Below, piece by piece: positions 12,479-25,892 of a stretch of DNA of 64,000 nt (position 1 is its first letter; the number at the start of each line of letters is the position of its first letter). This DNA is from Rattus norvegicus (taxonomy: Eukaryota; Chordata; Mammalia; Rodentia; Muridae). The translations under genes and the position numbers were made by a program. The notes under the pieces are model-generated. The model saw nothing but the letters and a program-made list of their open reading frames with translations. It was not told the DNA's origin and did not search any database. The stretch spans positions 91,334,662 through 91,398,661 of the forward strand of contig NC_086027.1 of the NCBI RefSeq assembly GCF_036323735.1. The letters are read 5' to 3'.

Positions 12479-13687
12479 CTTGTTAAAACCGCTATAATCG
12501 CATTTGCATATGACGCTGTGCTTCGAGTACGGGATTCTGTTTCCGCATAGGTCCGCAGAAGTAAAACTTCTGTGTCAGAGGAAACAAAAGTTGGGCATGC
12601 TGTGTGTACAAATGACCCATTTTGTGAATTCAGACGATATGCAAAAAACAAAAACAAAAAAAAAAAAAAAAGAGGAGGCGGAGATTTCAGGAGCGAATGG
12701 GTAGCAAGTATTTCGCAAAGCAGTCTACAATGTGAGAGCCATCACAGACTGCGGGACAGCTCCACACAAGATGTATTTTTGGAGCCATGTAGCACAAGAG
12801 CAAAGGACACGCTGTACGCCTGCCATCCACAACTACTCAGCCAATCAGGTTGATTGGATTCCAAGGTCTGCCAGATAACTCATTCCGGAGCTAGATGTAG
12901 CTTGAGTGTTACAATGACCCCCCCCCCAACTCCAAGAAACCCCAATACAATTCTAATGGAAGCCAACTGTGCTTACAAGTACTGGGAAAGTCTCAGGTTA
13001 CTTTGAGCGGAAATGGCTTTTCTAGTCTGGTCATTAAAAAGGCTAAAAATAAAGACTTTTGGCACGGTTAACTTCCAGAGCGCCAATAATAAAATATTTA
13101 AAGTGTTCTTCTAAAGCACAAAAATGTCTGGGATAAATCTGCTAATTTCTTTTCAGGGCAAAGAATAACGCTACATGACACGAAACGTGTAGCCAAGTAG
13201 TTTGTTTCAGACTCACTCAGTAGAAAGCTGCCCTCTCGGGTTGTGCTGAGCGCGTAAACTGTTACATCAATTTCTACGCTTATCGCACCACTGACCTGGG
13301 AGAAACTGAGGCACACGGTTAAAGGTGCTCTGGCTCGGAGGACCTCGCTGGCAAAGCATCATCTAACATCACTGTGCCTGTCTCCCATATACAAACACAA
13401 GTGTTCCTGGGCTCTCAAAGAAAATTTATAAAGATTCATCAGAATGATCAGGGCAAGCGAGGAAATTCTGCAAACTGAATTCACTGGTGGGATTGAAGAA
13501 GCAGACCTATTGAGAGTGCCCCGGAGTCAGAAGGAACAAGGAAAAGACTACCAACATATTTTAAATTTTTCTCCTAAATAATTCTCAGTTTAAGGAGACA
13601 CTCAAGGTCACTATGGCAAGACATTTCAAGAATATAGATGAGAAAAGTGGCAGTAAGACTATACTAGCTACGTTTAACTATTTCCTA

Positions 13688-13785
13688 TGGGCTGGGCCCA
13701 TAGAGCAGTGGTAGAGCACCAGTCTACCATACATGAGGTTCTGGGTTCAATTCCCACATCTGAATGTAGCACAAACAAGCAAGGT
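13688..13785 (+). mobile_element. Degenerate ID-like SINE
   Basis: agagcagtggtagagcacca and gttctgggttcaattcccac retain recognisable A- and B-box regions of a tRNA-derived SINE. Confidence 0.6.
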
Positions 13786-13849
13786 GTATTCTACAGAAAT
13801 ACTTACCTGTTGTACTTACTGGCATCTCACTAAGAAAATGTATGGCAAG

Positions 13850-13945
13850 GCTGGGGGTGGTGACTCATACCTGTAATCCCAGCACTCATCGAACAAAAAG
13901 ATTATTGCAAATTTGAGGCCAGCCTGGGATGTACAGAGAGATGTT
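13850..13945 (+). mobile_element. B1 SINE fragment
   Basis: gctgggggtggtgactcata, cctgtaatcccagcactcat and tttgaggccagcctgggatg. Confidence 0.75.
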
Positions 13946-14790
13946 GGAAATGATGGTATATGTGCGGGTTCTTAATAAAATCAAGAAAAAAAATATATAC
14001 TGTGAACAATCAACTTGGGATACTTTTTTAAAATCAAAAGGGAGGGTGTTAAAAACATAGAGACTCAATGCAAAAGGAAATGGAGAAACTATACATTTAC
14101 AGATACAGTGGATATATGTTTGGAAAATATGTGTAAGCAGAAGAAAGCTAGCTCTCCTGGTCAAAGAAAAACAAAAAATATATAAAACAAGAATGTGGTC
14201 CCAGTGACTCACATGGGTGTTAGCAAAAATTCTGCATACTCCATGATACTGAATTTGGAAACATGAAAAATTATGATTTTTTAAAGATAGAATAAAATAG
14301 AAGACAAAAATTTAGAGAGAAAATCTAAACAAGGCAGGAAGAAACAAAAGAAGCCACTGTTAAATACCCTTTAGGAAAATCCTTGTCTCAGAGTTGTCAC
14401 AAGTGATATTTTGCCCATAGATTTTAGCGACAGTTGTTTTGGAGAATTAAATGGTTCACCTACATAGGAAATATAAAATCTGGGTTTTTAGTGGCTGCTT
14501 TTATGATTTACAAGGGATCAAAAACTACTTCTGAGACCAAGGAAGATAATGTAGAAAAATATTGTAACTCAACCTCATACATGAAAATGTTCTGGGTAAA
14601 CCATCAGCAGAATGAAATAAAAGAATTAAAAATCTCAGGATATTCAAAGAGCAAAACGACCCAGCCAGTGGTATTAGTCGAGAAGTGCAAAGTTGTCCTA
14701 ATACTTTTACTTATAATACTGAGTATGTTTAAGTCAAAGGAGAAATTACAATTTACATTTCACATTACTAGAAAGCATTTGAAAAGTTTC

Positions 14791-14792
<2 letters not shown>

Positions 14793-14833
<41 letters not shown>
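14793..14833 (+). repeat. (CA)n microsatellite
   Basis: CA run followed by degenerate cgcactcacatgcacacgcg. Confidence 0.93.
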
Positions 14834-14862
14834 TCACATGCACACGCGCACACACACAGAGT

Positions 14863-15186
14863 TAATCTTCATTGTCAACCTAGTCAGGATTTAGGTCATC
14901 CAATAGACGTAACTTTGGGTATAATTATGATGGTGCTTCCAGAGATATTTACCTGAGGAGGAAAGATGTAGCCTGAATATCAGCATCAGCATCAGCATCT
15001 CATGGACTTCAGTCCCAGGGTGACATTAAAAAAAAAACAAACAAACAAAACCTGGAACTGAGGTCCAGCATTCCTCTCACTCTGCTTCCCGACTACAACT
15101 ACAGCCATTCTTGCCATCATACCTGCAACATTGTACCCTCAAACTGTGAACCCAAATAAAACTTTCTCCACTAAACTGCTTCAGGA
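14863..15186 (+). mobile_element. Rodent LTR-like repeat
   Basis: Starts ttaatcttcattgtcaacct and ends with ctcaaactgtgaacccaaat, aaaactttctccactaaact. This layout is common in rodent MaLR-like LTRs. An A-rich insert sits at 15028-15050 and an (ATCAGC)n run near 14980-14999. The family name is uncertain. Confidence 0.5.
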
Positions 15187-15959
15187 TAAAAAACATAAAA
15201 TATAAATGGAAAAATAAAATAGAAAATTAAGAGTGTAATTGCAGTGGTTAAGACATACTGAGCCCAGCGGTGGAGGTCAGCATTTCACAGGTTAATGAGA
15301 ATGCCCTCGACACTCTCACAGGGTAGGTGACAGTGACTGGCTCATGATACTAATAAACAGCAGAGAAGATAATATGAAGTTCAGGTGAATCTCGGTTTGG
15401 TGGGTGTAGAACTGCGGTTTTCATCTGGCCATCTGGTCCTAGAACTCCGAGGGTGACCCCTGAAACGCGTAGTCTTTCCTGGGTCCTTTGCAACCAATGC
15501 CAGTCACTTTCATGCAGAGACAAAGAAGACTTGAAATGCTACTTCCCTTAGAAGTGACCAGGCTGGCTCTCCCTGGGCATCCTCAGGACCTATGGGTTAG
15601 CTTGTGGCTTGGGGGATGCTGCATTTTCCTGGTGGTTAGAACTGAGTGTATTCAGAGCCCAGTTATCTATGTGGGTCATCTGCTGTAAGCGATCTCAGGG
15701 CAGCTGTCAGTACTGTATAGGCTTGGAGCCCTGGAGCCAGACACCATTTCCTGCATCAGGGTTTAATGAACTCAGATTTGTGAAGGCCGCTAGGGTCTGA
15801 TTAGAAGGAGGCCTTAACCTCAAATATCTTCTAATAAAGCAAGAGCCAATACAGCAAAATGGTGTCGTTTCAAACAGAGTATGCGAGATACAGTCTTTAA
15901 GATAAGCATGTCCAACAATTTTTTCTTACACACATTCTACTTTTTTAATAAATAAAGTC

Positions 15960-16050
15960 AGAAGCAATGGGTGAATCATGTTTACAGTCCTAGAACTCAG
16001 TGGCCGAGAACAGAAGCACCTGGGTAACATAGAGAGAATGTATTTGAAAT
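15960..16050 (+). mobile_element. Degenerate B1-like fragment
   Basis: gtgaatcatgtttacagtcc, tagaactcagtggccgagaa and cacctgggtaacatagagag retain the B1 order only weakly. Confidence 0.45.
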
Positions 16051-16517
16051 ATAGAATGCATGTTCCTTATATACACATCTAACAGAAACACTAGATATCA
16101 AAACGAATAGGAGACGACCTCCTTGACCTCAAAATATTCCCTCCAGAGAGGTAGATACAAATGTTTCTAAACCGGTGGTACATTGTTACCATGAGGTGAC
16201 TCTGACAAACTGGGATAGAAGAGCCTACAGGGGAGGACTTGCCTATCTTTTCTCTTCTTCAACTTCAAAACATTTTAATTTTGTATGGAAGGCAAGAGAA
16301 GGCCAGTGTGGACTGCTACAGGAATCAATAGTTTTGCATTTTACACAAGTCATCTGGCTAGAAAGAGAAGAGAGTGGTTCAGAGACAGAACAAAGTAGGA
16401 TGGACGGCCTGAACCCAAGCAGAGTGCCTAGGACATACCCCACCACACTCTGTCACTCGGACATTACTGCAGGTAGCCAGAGCAGGGATGTGTCAAAGCC
16501 CTCCCTCTAAAATAGTA

Positions 16518-16717
16518 GATTTCCACCTTCCTAACCTTGTGATCCTTTAATACAGTTCCAGGATGGGGTGATTATTTTTGTTATTACTTTGGAATTAAGT
16601 TTGCTACCGTTATGAATAGTAACATAAAAATCTGCTTTTCCAATGGTCTGAGGCAACACCTGTGTAAGGTAGTTCGACCCCACCCAAAGGGTCACAACCC
16701 AGAGGTTGAGAACCACT
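16518..16717 (-). mobile_element. URR1-type hAT DNA transposon fossil
   Basis: The right end ggttgagaaccacta (16703-16717) is the typical inverted terminus, and the left end begins with degenerate ccaccttcctaaccttgtga. Internal segments tcctttaatacagttcca, taacataaaaatctg and gaccccacccaaagggtcac match the URR1 body. About 200 bp, non-autonomous, with no transposase. Confidence 0.75.
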
Positions 16718-17524
16718 ACTCTAACAAAGAGATTGAAAATAATATTTGCAACACTTGAAGCTCTCAGGACAAACCTGACAGGTTTTATCACATCAGTGTC
16801 TGTGGTGCAGAAGATTTTTTTCTCCGTTTGTTGATTGTCCAGTGGCAAATGGGTGTTGCTTTCACTCTGGACAGAACACCCAAAGGAACAAGAGACATAA
16901 GAAATGGTGTGACTTAGGTTAGGCACAGACAAGCTCTACCAGCAAGTGAAGGTTGGTGTTAGCACTTACACAGCAGAGTCTGTGACCAGACTCCTTGACA
17001 GTTCTCATACACATAAGCTCGTACGCGCCCGCCTTGGAAATTGTCTTGTTTCTACCATAGACACCACCTCGTAAGCCTTGCCTCTGGAAAGCCCTCACTC
17101 TAGAAACAGAAATATTTTAGAAATTCAAATACAACCAGGTAACCCCAGCCTGTTGTTTGCTCTGGCTCTACGGGCCTGTGACTGGATCAAACAGACCCAG
17201 GATTTGTTTCTAAGCTGAAACATTCCTAAGAGATTGACTTGAAATTGCCCTCAAAGTCTCTGCAAGTCCTCAGCTTGACAGGGACTAAGAGTCAGGATTT
17301 ACTTGCTGCTTTGGTATTCCTGAACTGTCACCTGTGACGGACCCACAGAAACCACCTGACAGAACCGAAGCATTCAGATTACCGAGAGGAACTCAGACTA
17401 AACATTCACATCCCTGGCTCCTGCTCAACTTTCCTGACTCAAAGCAAGGACAGGTGGTGGACAGGGGAGCTGCAGATGGTGGCTGCTTTTGGCAGACTCC
17501 CTGGGTGACTCTTTCAGGTTGACT

Positions 17525-17768
17525 TTGAGGTCTGGGGAGGTCTGTTGTGTTGTTTTTGTTCTGCTGTTTCGTGTAGCCCAGGGTGACCTCGAGTCACTTT
17601 GTAGCCAAAGTTGATCTTGAACTTCTGATCCTCGTGTCTCTTACCTCCCAAGGAATGCTGGGATAACGGGAGTATGCCACCATTTCCAGTTTCTATAGTG
17701 TTGATCAAGCTCAGATGTTTGCCTACCCAGAGGAAACACTCCCAACTGAACTGCATCCCCAGCCCTGC
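17525..17768 (-). mobile_element. B4 SINE, antisense
   Basis: tgtagcccagggtgacctcg, cctcccaaggaatgctggga and gaactgcatccccagccct give the reversed B1-then-ID order of a B4 element. Confidence 0.75.
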
Positions 17769-19955
17769 CCTGGGTAACTCTTAAGTACATAAAAACGTCA
17801 GGAAATTATTATCCAAAGAACAGGCCATGCCTTTGGTACTTTCTAAGAGAAAAGAGAGGTCCAAACCAGCATTTAATAGTTTGGTTTTCTATTCTAAATA
17901 TTGGCTTATGTTTTATGTTTATAAGAAGCCTTGGATATACTTCGGGGCACGTGCATGGTTTCACCTCCTCATAGAATCTAAAAGCACAAGAAATCGAAAA
18001 GTGGACAGAGAGAACTAAAAAGAATCTTTTAGTTGCACACAGTTAACTTCCCAGGGTCTAGATGTGGACTGTTGAGAAAGAAATCATGTTATGTTTCTGT
18101 GGGTGCACTGCCACACAAGGGCTTTCTCTGCAACCTATGGTTACTTTCCGTCAGAGCACTCTTCAGCCCCACTGTATTCAAAATCCCCTTTGGATGTCAT
18201 TACTTGGGCCACTCTTCCTCCTCCAAACTCCGGGACAGTATCAGTGCTCTAGGCTTGTAGGCCCTGAATGTTCTCATCCCTTTCTGTTCTACACCATTAG
18301 CTCCATGAACACACAAAGGGATTTTCCATAGTCCTTCTACTGTGGCTCTCCACAGCTGATGCTTAAAGAGAGTATCTGAGAGCACTCCACCCCACCCCCG
18401 TTACAGGAAACGAGAACATGCTGTTGGAAGTTTCTAGAATGTTCTGGAACTAAGACTCACAAAGCTGCTCAGTGGTTCTCTGGTAGCACAGCAGGGTGGA
18501 AGGTTTTAGTCTCCACTGTGAGTTCTAGAAGCTTGTGAACAGACTCCCAAAGCAGGCCTCTGAGTTCTCAACTCTTTGCTCCTATAACCTGCTTCTATTA
18601 CTATTCACAGTAAAGTTCATGCCTTTGTTATCTTTCGGGAATGAATGTCAATCTCTTTACCTCTCTTAGCCTGTTTTTTTTTTTCTTGGAAACCTTTTAG
18701 AAAATATGTTTTAATTGGGTTACAATTTTTCACTCATAAATCCTTTTAGGAACAATCAACCCCCAGAAGAACCCAGGAAGGAAGAGTTAAGCAACAGTTA
18801 CTTAGTCTCCTTGTGAAGAACAAAGACTATTTTCTGTGAGGGAAAAAAATGCTTACTCACAAGTTCAGGAACAGTTTTAGGGCATGGAACTTTTCCAGTG
18901 AGAAACAACAACTAAAAAATTCCTCTGTTGGTAAAATTTTACAGTAGCTTAACAGGACTTGACCCAGTTTTGTGGGATCAAAAGGCAAAAGGCAAAAACC
19001 AAAAGCCAACATGTTTGGGGCTGAAAAGGAAAATTTGTTAGATTCCAGACTGGAGATGACTTCTCAGTTGTCAGTCAGTGACTGTACCTAGGCCTACAAG
19101 TAGGAAAAGAACAGGAGGTGTGTGTATTTCCAGATGACCTTGATTTCAATAGACTATGAGATCCAAGGTGCGAGGTTGTGTGTTTAGTGAGACAAATGGT
19201 TCATTCTGAAATCAGAGGGATACCTCATGCTACTGCAGACCCCAACCAGAAACTACCCACCTTCCAACTATAAAGGAAGAAGGCTTCTGAATGCAACCAG
19301 AGACTACAGCGCTCTGTGAGACTCGGGCTCCAGTTGTGTGTGTTAGTGACTCTTGTCTATTGGGGATAGATAGCCATAGCCGGGGATATTTTGTACAAAG
19401 TACCTCTTAAACGCATTGGTCTAGTTTTTCCATTACTTGTTTTGACAGATCCTTTAGACATCATAGAAAGATGTATTATTAACTAAAGTACTAAATGGAA
19501 ATTATCATACGCTTTAAATGCCAACTCTTAACCATTAACCTGAGTGCTGGAAAAAGGACTTAGGCAACACGCCGAGGCACTAAGTCCCACTTAGCAGCCT
19601 GATTTCAAGGTTGGTCAGCGGCATGAAACTCCAGGTGCAAAAGTCCTTTCCCGAATCCCTGGAATTCTATGGAAAAAAAAAATGAAGCTCAGTGGAACTT
19701 GTTGTTTCCAATGCACGGCAACAACACGGCATCATGTGACCTAGCTGGCTGGCGTCACCTGTGATCAGAGGACCGTGGAGTGAGGACTCAGCCCTCGCTT
19801 CCTCGTCTTCACTTCTTTCTTTTTCCTGCTTCATTGTTGTTCCCACCAAATATGCTACACCTTGTGTGTGCAGAAGCCCCGCCTTCTATAACGATGGCTG
19901 TCTTCAGCACCCAAATTTGTAATACACTGTAATTACATTACAGTTGTAATACTCT

Positions 19956-20020
19956 ATCGATAGATAGAGATAGATAGATAGATATAGATATAGATATACA
20001 GATATAGATATTATATATAT
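19956..20020 (+). repeat. (GATA)n/(GATATA)n microsatellite
   Basis: tagatagataga units grading to gatatagatatag and ttatatatat. Confidence 0.9.
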
Positions 20021-20212
20021 TCCTATAAGAGCAAAGTAAATTTTTATCTCTTAGTTCACTTTCAGTAATCATATTCCATAATTATTAGACACACATCAAG
20101 CACATCCCTCTACAATACAAACCTTATAAAGCATGAAACTCTATCTAAAGTTCTATATTCTAGCCCCAATATCAGGACTTCATACCTCAACCATCTTCTA
20201 TCTAAGTAGGCC

Positions 20213-20312
20213 CTGGGCCGGGTGTGGCTAGAGTCCCCTAAACACCAGATGTTGAATCAGGAGGATGACATGAGTCAAGGAAATTGGGGCCATCCTAGGC
20301 TACACAAGGAAA
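20213..20312 (+). mobile_element. Degenerate B1-like fragment
   Basis: gccgggtgtggctagagtcc, aatcaggaggatgacatgag and ggccatcctaggctacacaa. Confidence 0.5.
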
Positions 20313-20329
20313 CTATTTCCTGCCTTGAT

Positions 20330-20432
20330 TTCCTTGACATGGTAGATTACTATCAGCTGGGATCGTGGGCCAAGTAAACCCTCGGCTTCCCTAGCTGCTT
20401 TTAGCTGGATGTTTCGTCATAGCCATGGGAGG
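20330..20432 (+). mobile_element. MaLR-type LTR 3' fragment
   Basis: Only the terminal part is recognisable: gggccaagtaaaccctcggc followed by a degenerate tail ending tcgtcatagcc. Confidence 0.4.
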
Positions 20433-21261
20433 AACCTACAGCACCCGCCCTGCGAGTGCTCGGCAAACCCTGCAGCTCTGCCTGGCGCTGCATCTATTCT
20501 CCCCTCTTACCCTTCCCTCCACGCCCATCTTAGACCTTGCCGTTTCAAAATCCTGTTTCCTCTTGTCTCCTTTACCACAACCCTCCGGGAACTCTCGCAA
20601 ACATCACTGAGTCCTGGGTGTGTTGTGGACCAGCTGCCTGCAGCTCCACAAACCTGGTTGTCTTCAGGCCAAAATTCTCTCCGTTTCTAAAGACAAACCA
20701 ACAGAATTCTTTGTTGGTGTTTCCCTGGAACAGGCTCCTTTCTTAGCTTAATCCTTAAGCCCAGCAACTGCTGAGCTGCACACGGGATCAAGCAGCCAGG
20801 GATTTTCCAAATTCTATCTCTGGTTTGCCTGGGCCGGCTCCCCTAAGCTGCTCATGTGTAGCTTCCTATTTAACCAAGAAGACCTAAGTGTTCCCACAGT
20901 GGGTTGTGGGTTCCTCAGAGCAGCCATCTGTGGTATCAGCCGTGCCTGTGCACGTGTGCGCTTGTGAGACTCCAGAATCGGCCGGGTCCTCATCATTTCT
21001 ATCCTATGTGATGATCCCATGCATGGAAATATACCCAGGCATGTACTTGCACACAGCTGTGACACTGTTGATGAAACATGGACACACTTGTTCTTTCAGT
21101 TCGTTTTCAAAGATGTGTGAGTGGAAATACTGGATACATCGAGTTACATCCACATGAGGGGCAGAATCTCTTCAAGCGAAAATGTAAACCTTCCTATTTA
21201 CAGAAGGTGCGTGATGCCTCCACATCCTACAAAGGTGATGGCCGACACCTTTTCCCTTCTT

Positions 21262-21506
21262 TCTTCCGGTTCGTTTGCTTGCTTGTTTGGAGACTGTGTC
21301 TAGCACAGATCAGGCTGGCCTTAAACTCACTGTGAAACTGAGAATGGGCTTCTTAGTTTCTGGCCTCCTGTTTCTACCTGCAGAGTGCTGGGGCTGCAGA
21401 GAGCTGCATGCCACCCTGCCTGGTTTATGCGCTGCTGAACGTCAAACCCAGCTCTTTGTGCTCACTTGGCAGAAACTTTATCACTTGAACTATATCCCTA
21501 GCCCCT
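21262..21506 (-). mobile_element. B4 SINE, antisense
   Basis: gatcaggctggccttaaact, gcagagtgctggggctgcag and cttgaactatatccctagcc give the reversed B1-plus-ID structure. Confidence 0.75.
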
Positions 21507-21667
21507 GTTTACAGTTTTGAGAATTTTATGTGTACATGTGAGATAAATGTTACCAAAAATATGAGGTCATGCAGAGCCACTCCACCATGAATACATATGC
21601 ATACACGTCATGCTACACATAATAAGCACGGATAATTTGTCCATCAAAAACATGATTTAAAAAGTCA

Positions 21668-21775
21668 GTTGGATACAGTGTTGCATGCCTATCACCCAGG
21701 AGGCTAAGTCATGAGGGTTTGAACCTGTGCTAGCAAGCTACGGAGTGAGACCCTGCCTCCCTAAATAATGAAATG
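21668..21775 (+). mobile_element. Degenerate B1-like SINE
   Basis: tacagtgttgcatgcctatc, acccaggaggctaagtcatg and ggagtgagaccctgcctccc. Confidence 0.6.
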
Positions 21776-21867
21776 AAGATCAATGACAAAGATCTGTTAT
21801 CCCAACACGGCAATCTCTACAGAAAACAAGCATTGTGTTTTTTCCCTTGTAAGAAAGAGTTTGGTTT

Positions 21868-21910
21868 AGAAGGTGGAGGAAGAGGAGAAGGAGAAGAGGA
21901 AGAAGAAAAA

Positions 21911-21943
<33 letters not shown>

Positions 21944-21990
21944 GAGGGGGAGGAGGAGAAAGAACTACAACAACAACAACAACAACCGCA
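21868..21990 (+). repeat. Purine-rich (GGA/GAA)n tract and (CAA)n
   Basis: About 95 bp of pure A/G (21868-21962) followed by (CAA)n (21966-21986). The Glu-rich ORF is a repeat artefact. Confidence 0.93.
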
Positions 21991-21994
21991 ATAA

Positions 21995-22275
21995 TACAAC
22001 AATTGGAGGAGGGAGAATCGTTCTTCTTCTTGGGTGTGGCCATTGGTGGGTTGTGTGTGCTCCAAAGGATGATCCCACACCCTGTAGGTATGATGAACAC
22101 TAATTGGACTTATCGAGTTATTAAAAAATAGTACGAGAAGATTAGAGGAAGATATGTGTTGAGGCAATATGGTGGGATGGGTGAGGAGAAGAAATAGTGG
22201 TTGGATATAATCATATTTTAATTGTATACATGTGTGAAATTCTCAAGAAAAATGAGTTCTGAATAGAAATACATG
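21995..22275 (+). mobile_element. L1 (Lx-type) 3' end
   Basis: cactaattggacttatcgag, ttattaaaaaatagtacgag, ggttggatataatcatattt and tgtgtgaaattctcaagaaa are the terminal 3'UTR pattern of old rodent L1s. Confidence 0.65.
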
Positions 22276-22639
22276 TGGAACTGCAGAAAAATTTTAAAAA
22301 GGGGAAAGAGCAGGATGAGGAGAAGAAAAGGAAAAGCTAGTGTAGCTCGTTGCTAGAACTTTCCTGGCACATAAAGCCATGAGAACCACTTCCAGTGCTC
22401 CAAAAATAATGACATAAGAGAATTTATTTCCAATGCCTTGGGGCACACAATATTTTCAATGGTACCACATCGCTAATAATTGATATTTTATATTGGAAAT
22501 TATGTCTACAGTTATAAATAATCCCAGACCTCTGTACGATTTTCTTGTCCATATGGTTTAAGGCTAAAGTTGTTATTGGTTAAAATTTTCAAGGAACTAG
22601 AAACAAATAAATTGCACCAAGATATTCATTGAAGCTGAG

Positions 22640-23052
22640 GGTCTTAGAGTTACGATTACCATGATGAAGTGCCATAACCAAAGCAACTTGGAGAGGAAAG
22701 GGTTTACTTGGCTTACGCTTCCACATCACTGTTCATCATTCATGGAAGTCAGGACAGGAACTCAAGCAGGACAGGAACCTGGAGGCAGGCACTGAAACAG
22801 AGGCCATGGAGGGCTGCTGCTTACTGGCTTGTTTGCTATGGCTTGTTCAGCCTGTTCACTTATAGCATCCAGGACCTTCCGCCAGGGATGGTACCACTCA
22901 CAATGGGCTGGGCCCTCCCCTATCAATCATTAATTAGGAAAATGTCCTACAGACTTACTTGCAGCCCAATCTTAAGGAGGCATTCCTCAAATTGAGGGTC
23001 CCTCCTCTCATACGACTTTAGCTTGTGTCAAGTTCACATAAAATATCCAGTC
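22640..23052 (-). mobile_element. MaLR-type solo LTR, antisense
   Basis: The reverse complement reads ttttatgtgaacttgacaca, continues through gggagggcccagcccattgt and ends with aagccaagtaaaccctttcc and gtaactctaag. It is nearly full length for this 400-bp class and related to 1153-1552. No internal region is attached. Confidence 0.65.
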
Positions 23053-23524
23053 CTCTGAGTATTAGCTGTAAGTACCTATGATGCTAGCACTACGGGTAAG
23101 TAAGTAGGGATGGGCAGGTCCCAGCCAGTCTAGATTAGACAGTGATCTTGCAGCTCAGTAAGAGAACCTGACACAAAGCAATAAGGTGGAGAATGATAGA
23201 AGACATCTGTTGTCCTCCTCTGATCTCTGTATGCGTAAGGACAAGCACATGTACCGATTTATCAATGATAATACTGAATTCTCTCCCACAATACTTGAAA
23301 CACAGACAGGGATTACATGCCTGCTCCACCAGGGCTGGCTAGGTATCAAAGCATACACAGATTTATATAAGCAAGTGTATCTTCAAATAGTCCTCTCTCA
23401 TCACTTATTTCTCTGTGTCATCTCTCTTTGCTATGATGCCCCCGTACTCCCACACTTGCATATAGGGAAAGAGGCAAACACGGACTTCTAGAAGGAGGAG
23501 TAAGGAACAGAGTAACGTCAGAGC

Positions 23525-23714
23525 TGGGGCTGGAGTGACAGCTACATAGTTGAGAGTCATTATTGCTCTTACATGGGACTCGGCTCTGCCTCCAGAGTCT
23601 ACATCAGGTGGCAAACAACTACCTTCAACTACCTTACCTGCAGGGGATCTGATATGCTCTTCCAACCTCCACAGGATCCTGCATGCACATGGTACACATA
23701 AATACATCCCAAAA

Positions 23715-23764
<50 letters not shown>

Positions 23765-23775
23765 TTTTAATGTAA
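23525..23775 (+). mobile_element. B2/B3-like SINE with (CA)n tail
   Basis: gctggggctggagtgacagc, gcaggggatctgatatgctc and ccaacctccacaggatcctg, then gcacatggtacacataaata leading to (CA)n at 23717-23764. Confidence 0.7.
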
Positions 23776-24562
23776 AGAAAAACACAAGGGCACAGGCTGG
23801 AAGCAAAAGAACCTCCATGCACCTTTCCAAATGCATGAGAATTAAGTTTCAAAGATTTCACACAAAACTGCTCTCTAAAACAAGAATAAGAGAGAGAAGA
23901 AAAGCATACATCGAAGAAGTCCCAAGGGAACATACACCACAGTAAATGCAAGCGCTGGGAATCGGTAACCTATGCCAGTCATTTCATCACAAAGCATGAC
24001 CCAAGAAAGAACAATTCTGCCCTCTGTGATCATATGCTTGGGGCATTAAGGGAAATCCCGTAAGCACTGGGGTCCTTGGGAGTTTATCCTGCGATAATCC
24101 TAGGGGATTTCTTCTAGGACGCAGAGGCTGTATTCAGCTATGTTGGGTCAGTGTGATTCAGACAACACGTGTCTGGGTTTTTCCAATCCATTATCTACTA
24201 CTCCCTCTCACCCCTTTTCTCCAGCCCACCTGATTGATTGCATGCACCCTTATCACCTCCAGCCTTTACTGACCTGCACCCAGACATGCCCACTGTCCAG
24301 AGTGCTGTCTTTCTTATCTGTGTGGGTGTGGTGATGCCATCTAAGAACTCCAGTTCTTCTGACTTGAGACTTTAGATGATGCAGCCTTACCCAGGCACTT
24401 CTCCCTACCTTTTTACTTGGATGTGTGCCAAGAAACCCTCATGAGACCAATAGAATGGGTCTGAATGAGAACGCTGCTAGACTAAAGTGTCATTGGGGGT
24501 GGGGGAGCATCAGCTTTTTTTGTCTGTTAACTGGTAACAATCCCACTATACACTTGAAAAGC

Positions 24563-24772
24563 AGTTGTAACTCAATTGCTACATGCTTGCCTAGCATGCC
24601 GGAAGCCATGGGTTCAGTCCTGAGCACTGCATAAACCGGGCACAGTAGCCTATGCTTGTAATCCCTGCACTCAGGAAGCAGAGACGAGAAGATCAAAAAT
24701 TTAAAATCACCCTTGGCTATGTCATGAGTTCAAGGCCAGCCTGGGCTATATTAAATCATGTCTTTAAAACAA
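24563..24772 (+). mobile_element. B4 SINE (ID head plus B1 body)
   Basis: ID-like gctacatgcttgcctagcat and atgggttcagtcctgagcac are followed by B1-like ccgggcacagtagcctatgc, ttgtaatccctgcactcagg and gttcaaggccagcctgggct. Confidence 0.8.
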
Positions 24773-25892
24773 AAGGCTGTATACGGATCTAACGAGTTGC
24801 TCCAATACTCCGTGTACTTCCTAGCAATTCTAGAGCATACAGTATGCGTCTGGAGCACAGTTGAAACAAACTAAAGCTGATATTAACTTTCGTTACACAA
24901 ATGGGGTGTCTCCAAAGCACTGCCACAGACCTCTGCTACAAACACCACAATGCCACCCCTGAGCAGAGGGCGCAGCACACACAGCATATTTTGAGCACAC
25001 GAGAATGCAGAGCACAGATGTTGAGGTTTGATCTATTGCTATGCATTCTAATGCTAAAGTTTGGTATCTCATTTATTTGTAAGCTAGTTGGAGATAAGCT
25101 GAGGTTGGATGGACTACACATAGATCCCACCCGTGTACTTGAAACTCCAGTGTGCACTAGAAAACTGCCTTCCCTACCCATAGGCTCCCCATCCCCAAAG
25201 GCAATTTGAAACTATATGCTAAACTATGGTCTTATCCTCGTTATAGTTAAATTTCATTTCTTTACCCTTAAATAAGCATACATATTAATATGAAATGTAT
25301 ATTTATATGCATATGCATTAATATTTATTATTGTTGACTGTTTTCGAATTCTGCATCAACAGAATTAGACTGCTTGTGCTTATGGTCAGCCACTCTCTGT
25401 AGCCCAAGTACTTTCATTATTCATATAGAGATGCTATTTATAATCTTCACCATTGTATAATATTCCATTCACCTAACAAATGCAACAAAACTATTCTATC
25501 ATTGAAGTAATAGAGTTCTTCAATTTTTTGACATTCCAGGTTTCTGTGAACATGTTTGTGTGCTCACACTTGCCCACAGGTGCCAGGGTTTCTCTAGGAA
25601 ATATTCTAGATGTGGCAATTGGTATGGGAGGCAAGGACTTGTGCCATGACCTTTATTAGGAAATAAATTAACATCTTGCCTGAGGCACTGGGAGTTGCAG
25701 TCTTTTCTCACCTTCACCAACCTTTGCTCTGCCAGACACAGTGTTTGCCAGTCTGGAACTTACTTGGAATCTTCACCAAAGTCACGTATGTCAATTTCAT
25801 GCCTGATTCTAGGTTAAACATGCTGGGCTCCTTCAATTTCATTGTAGATGTGATTTAAGAAAGAACTTGAGTAGTTTCAAAGTTAAGGTCAC

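Noticed and set aside
21773..22103. Glu-rich and Lys/Arg-rich ORFs
   Set aside because: They are frames of a (GGA/GAA)n tract and an L1 tail.
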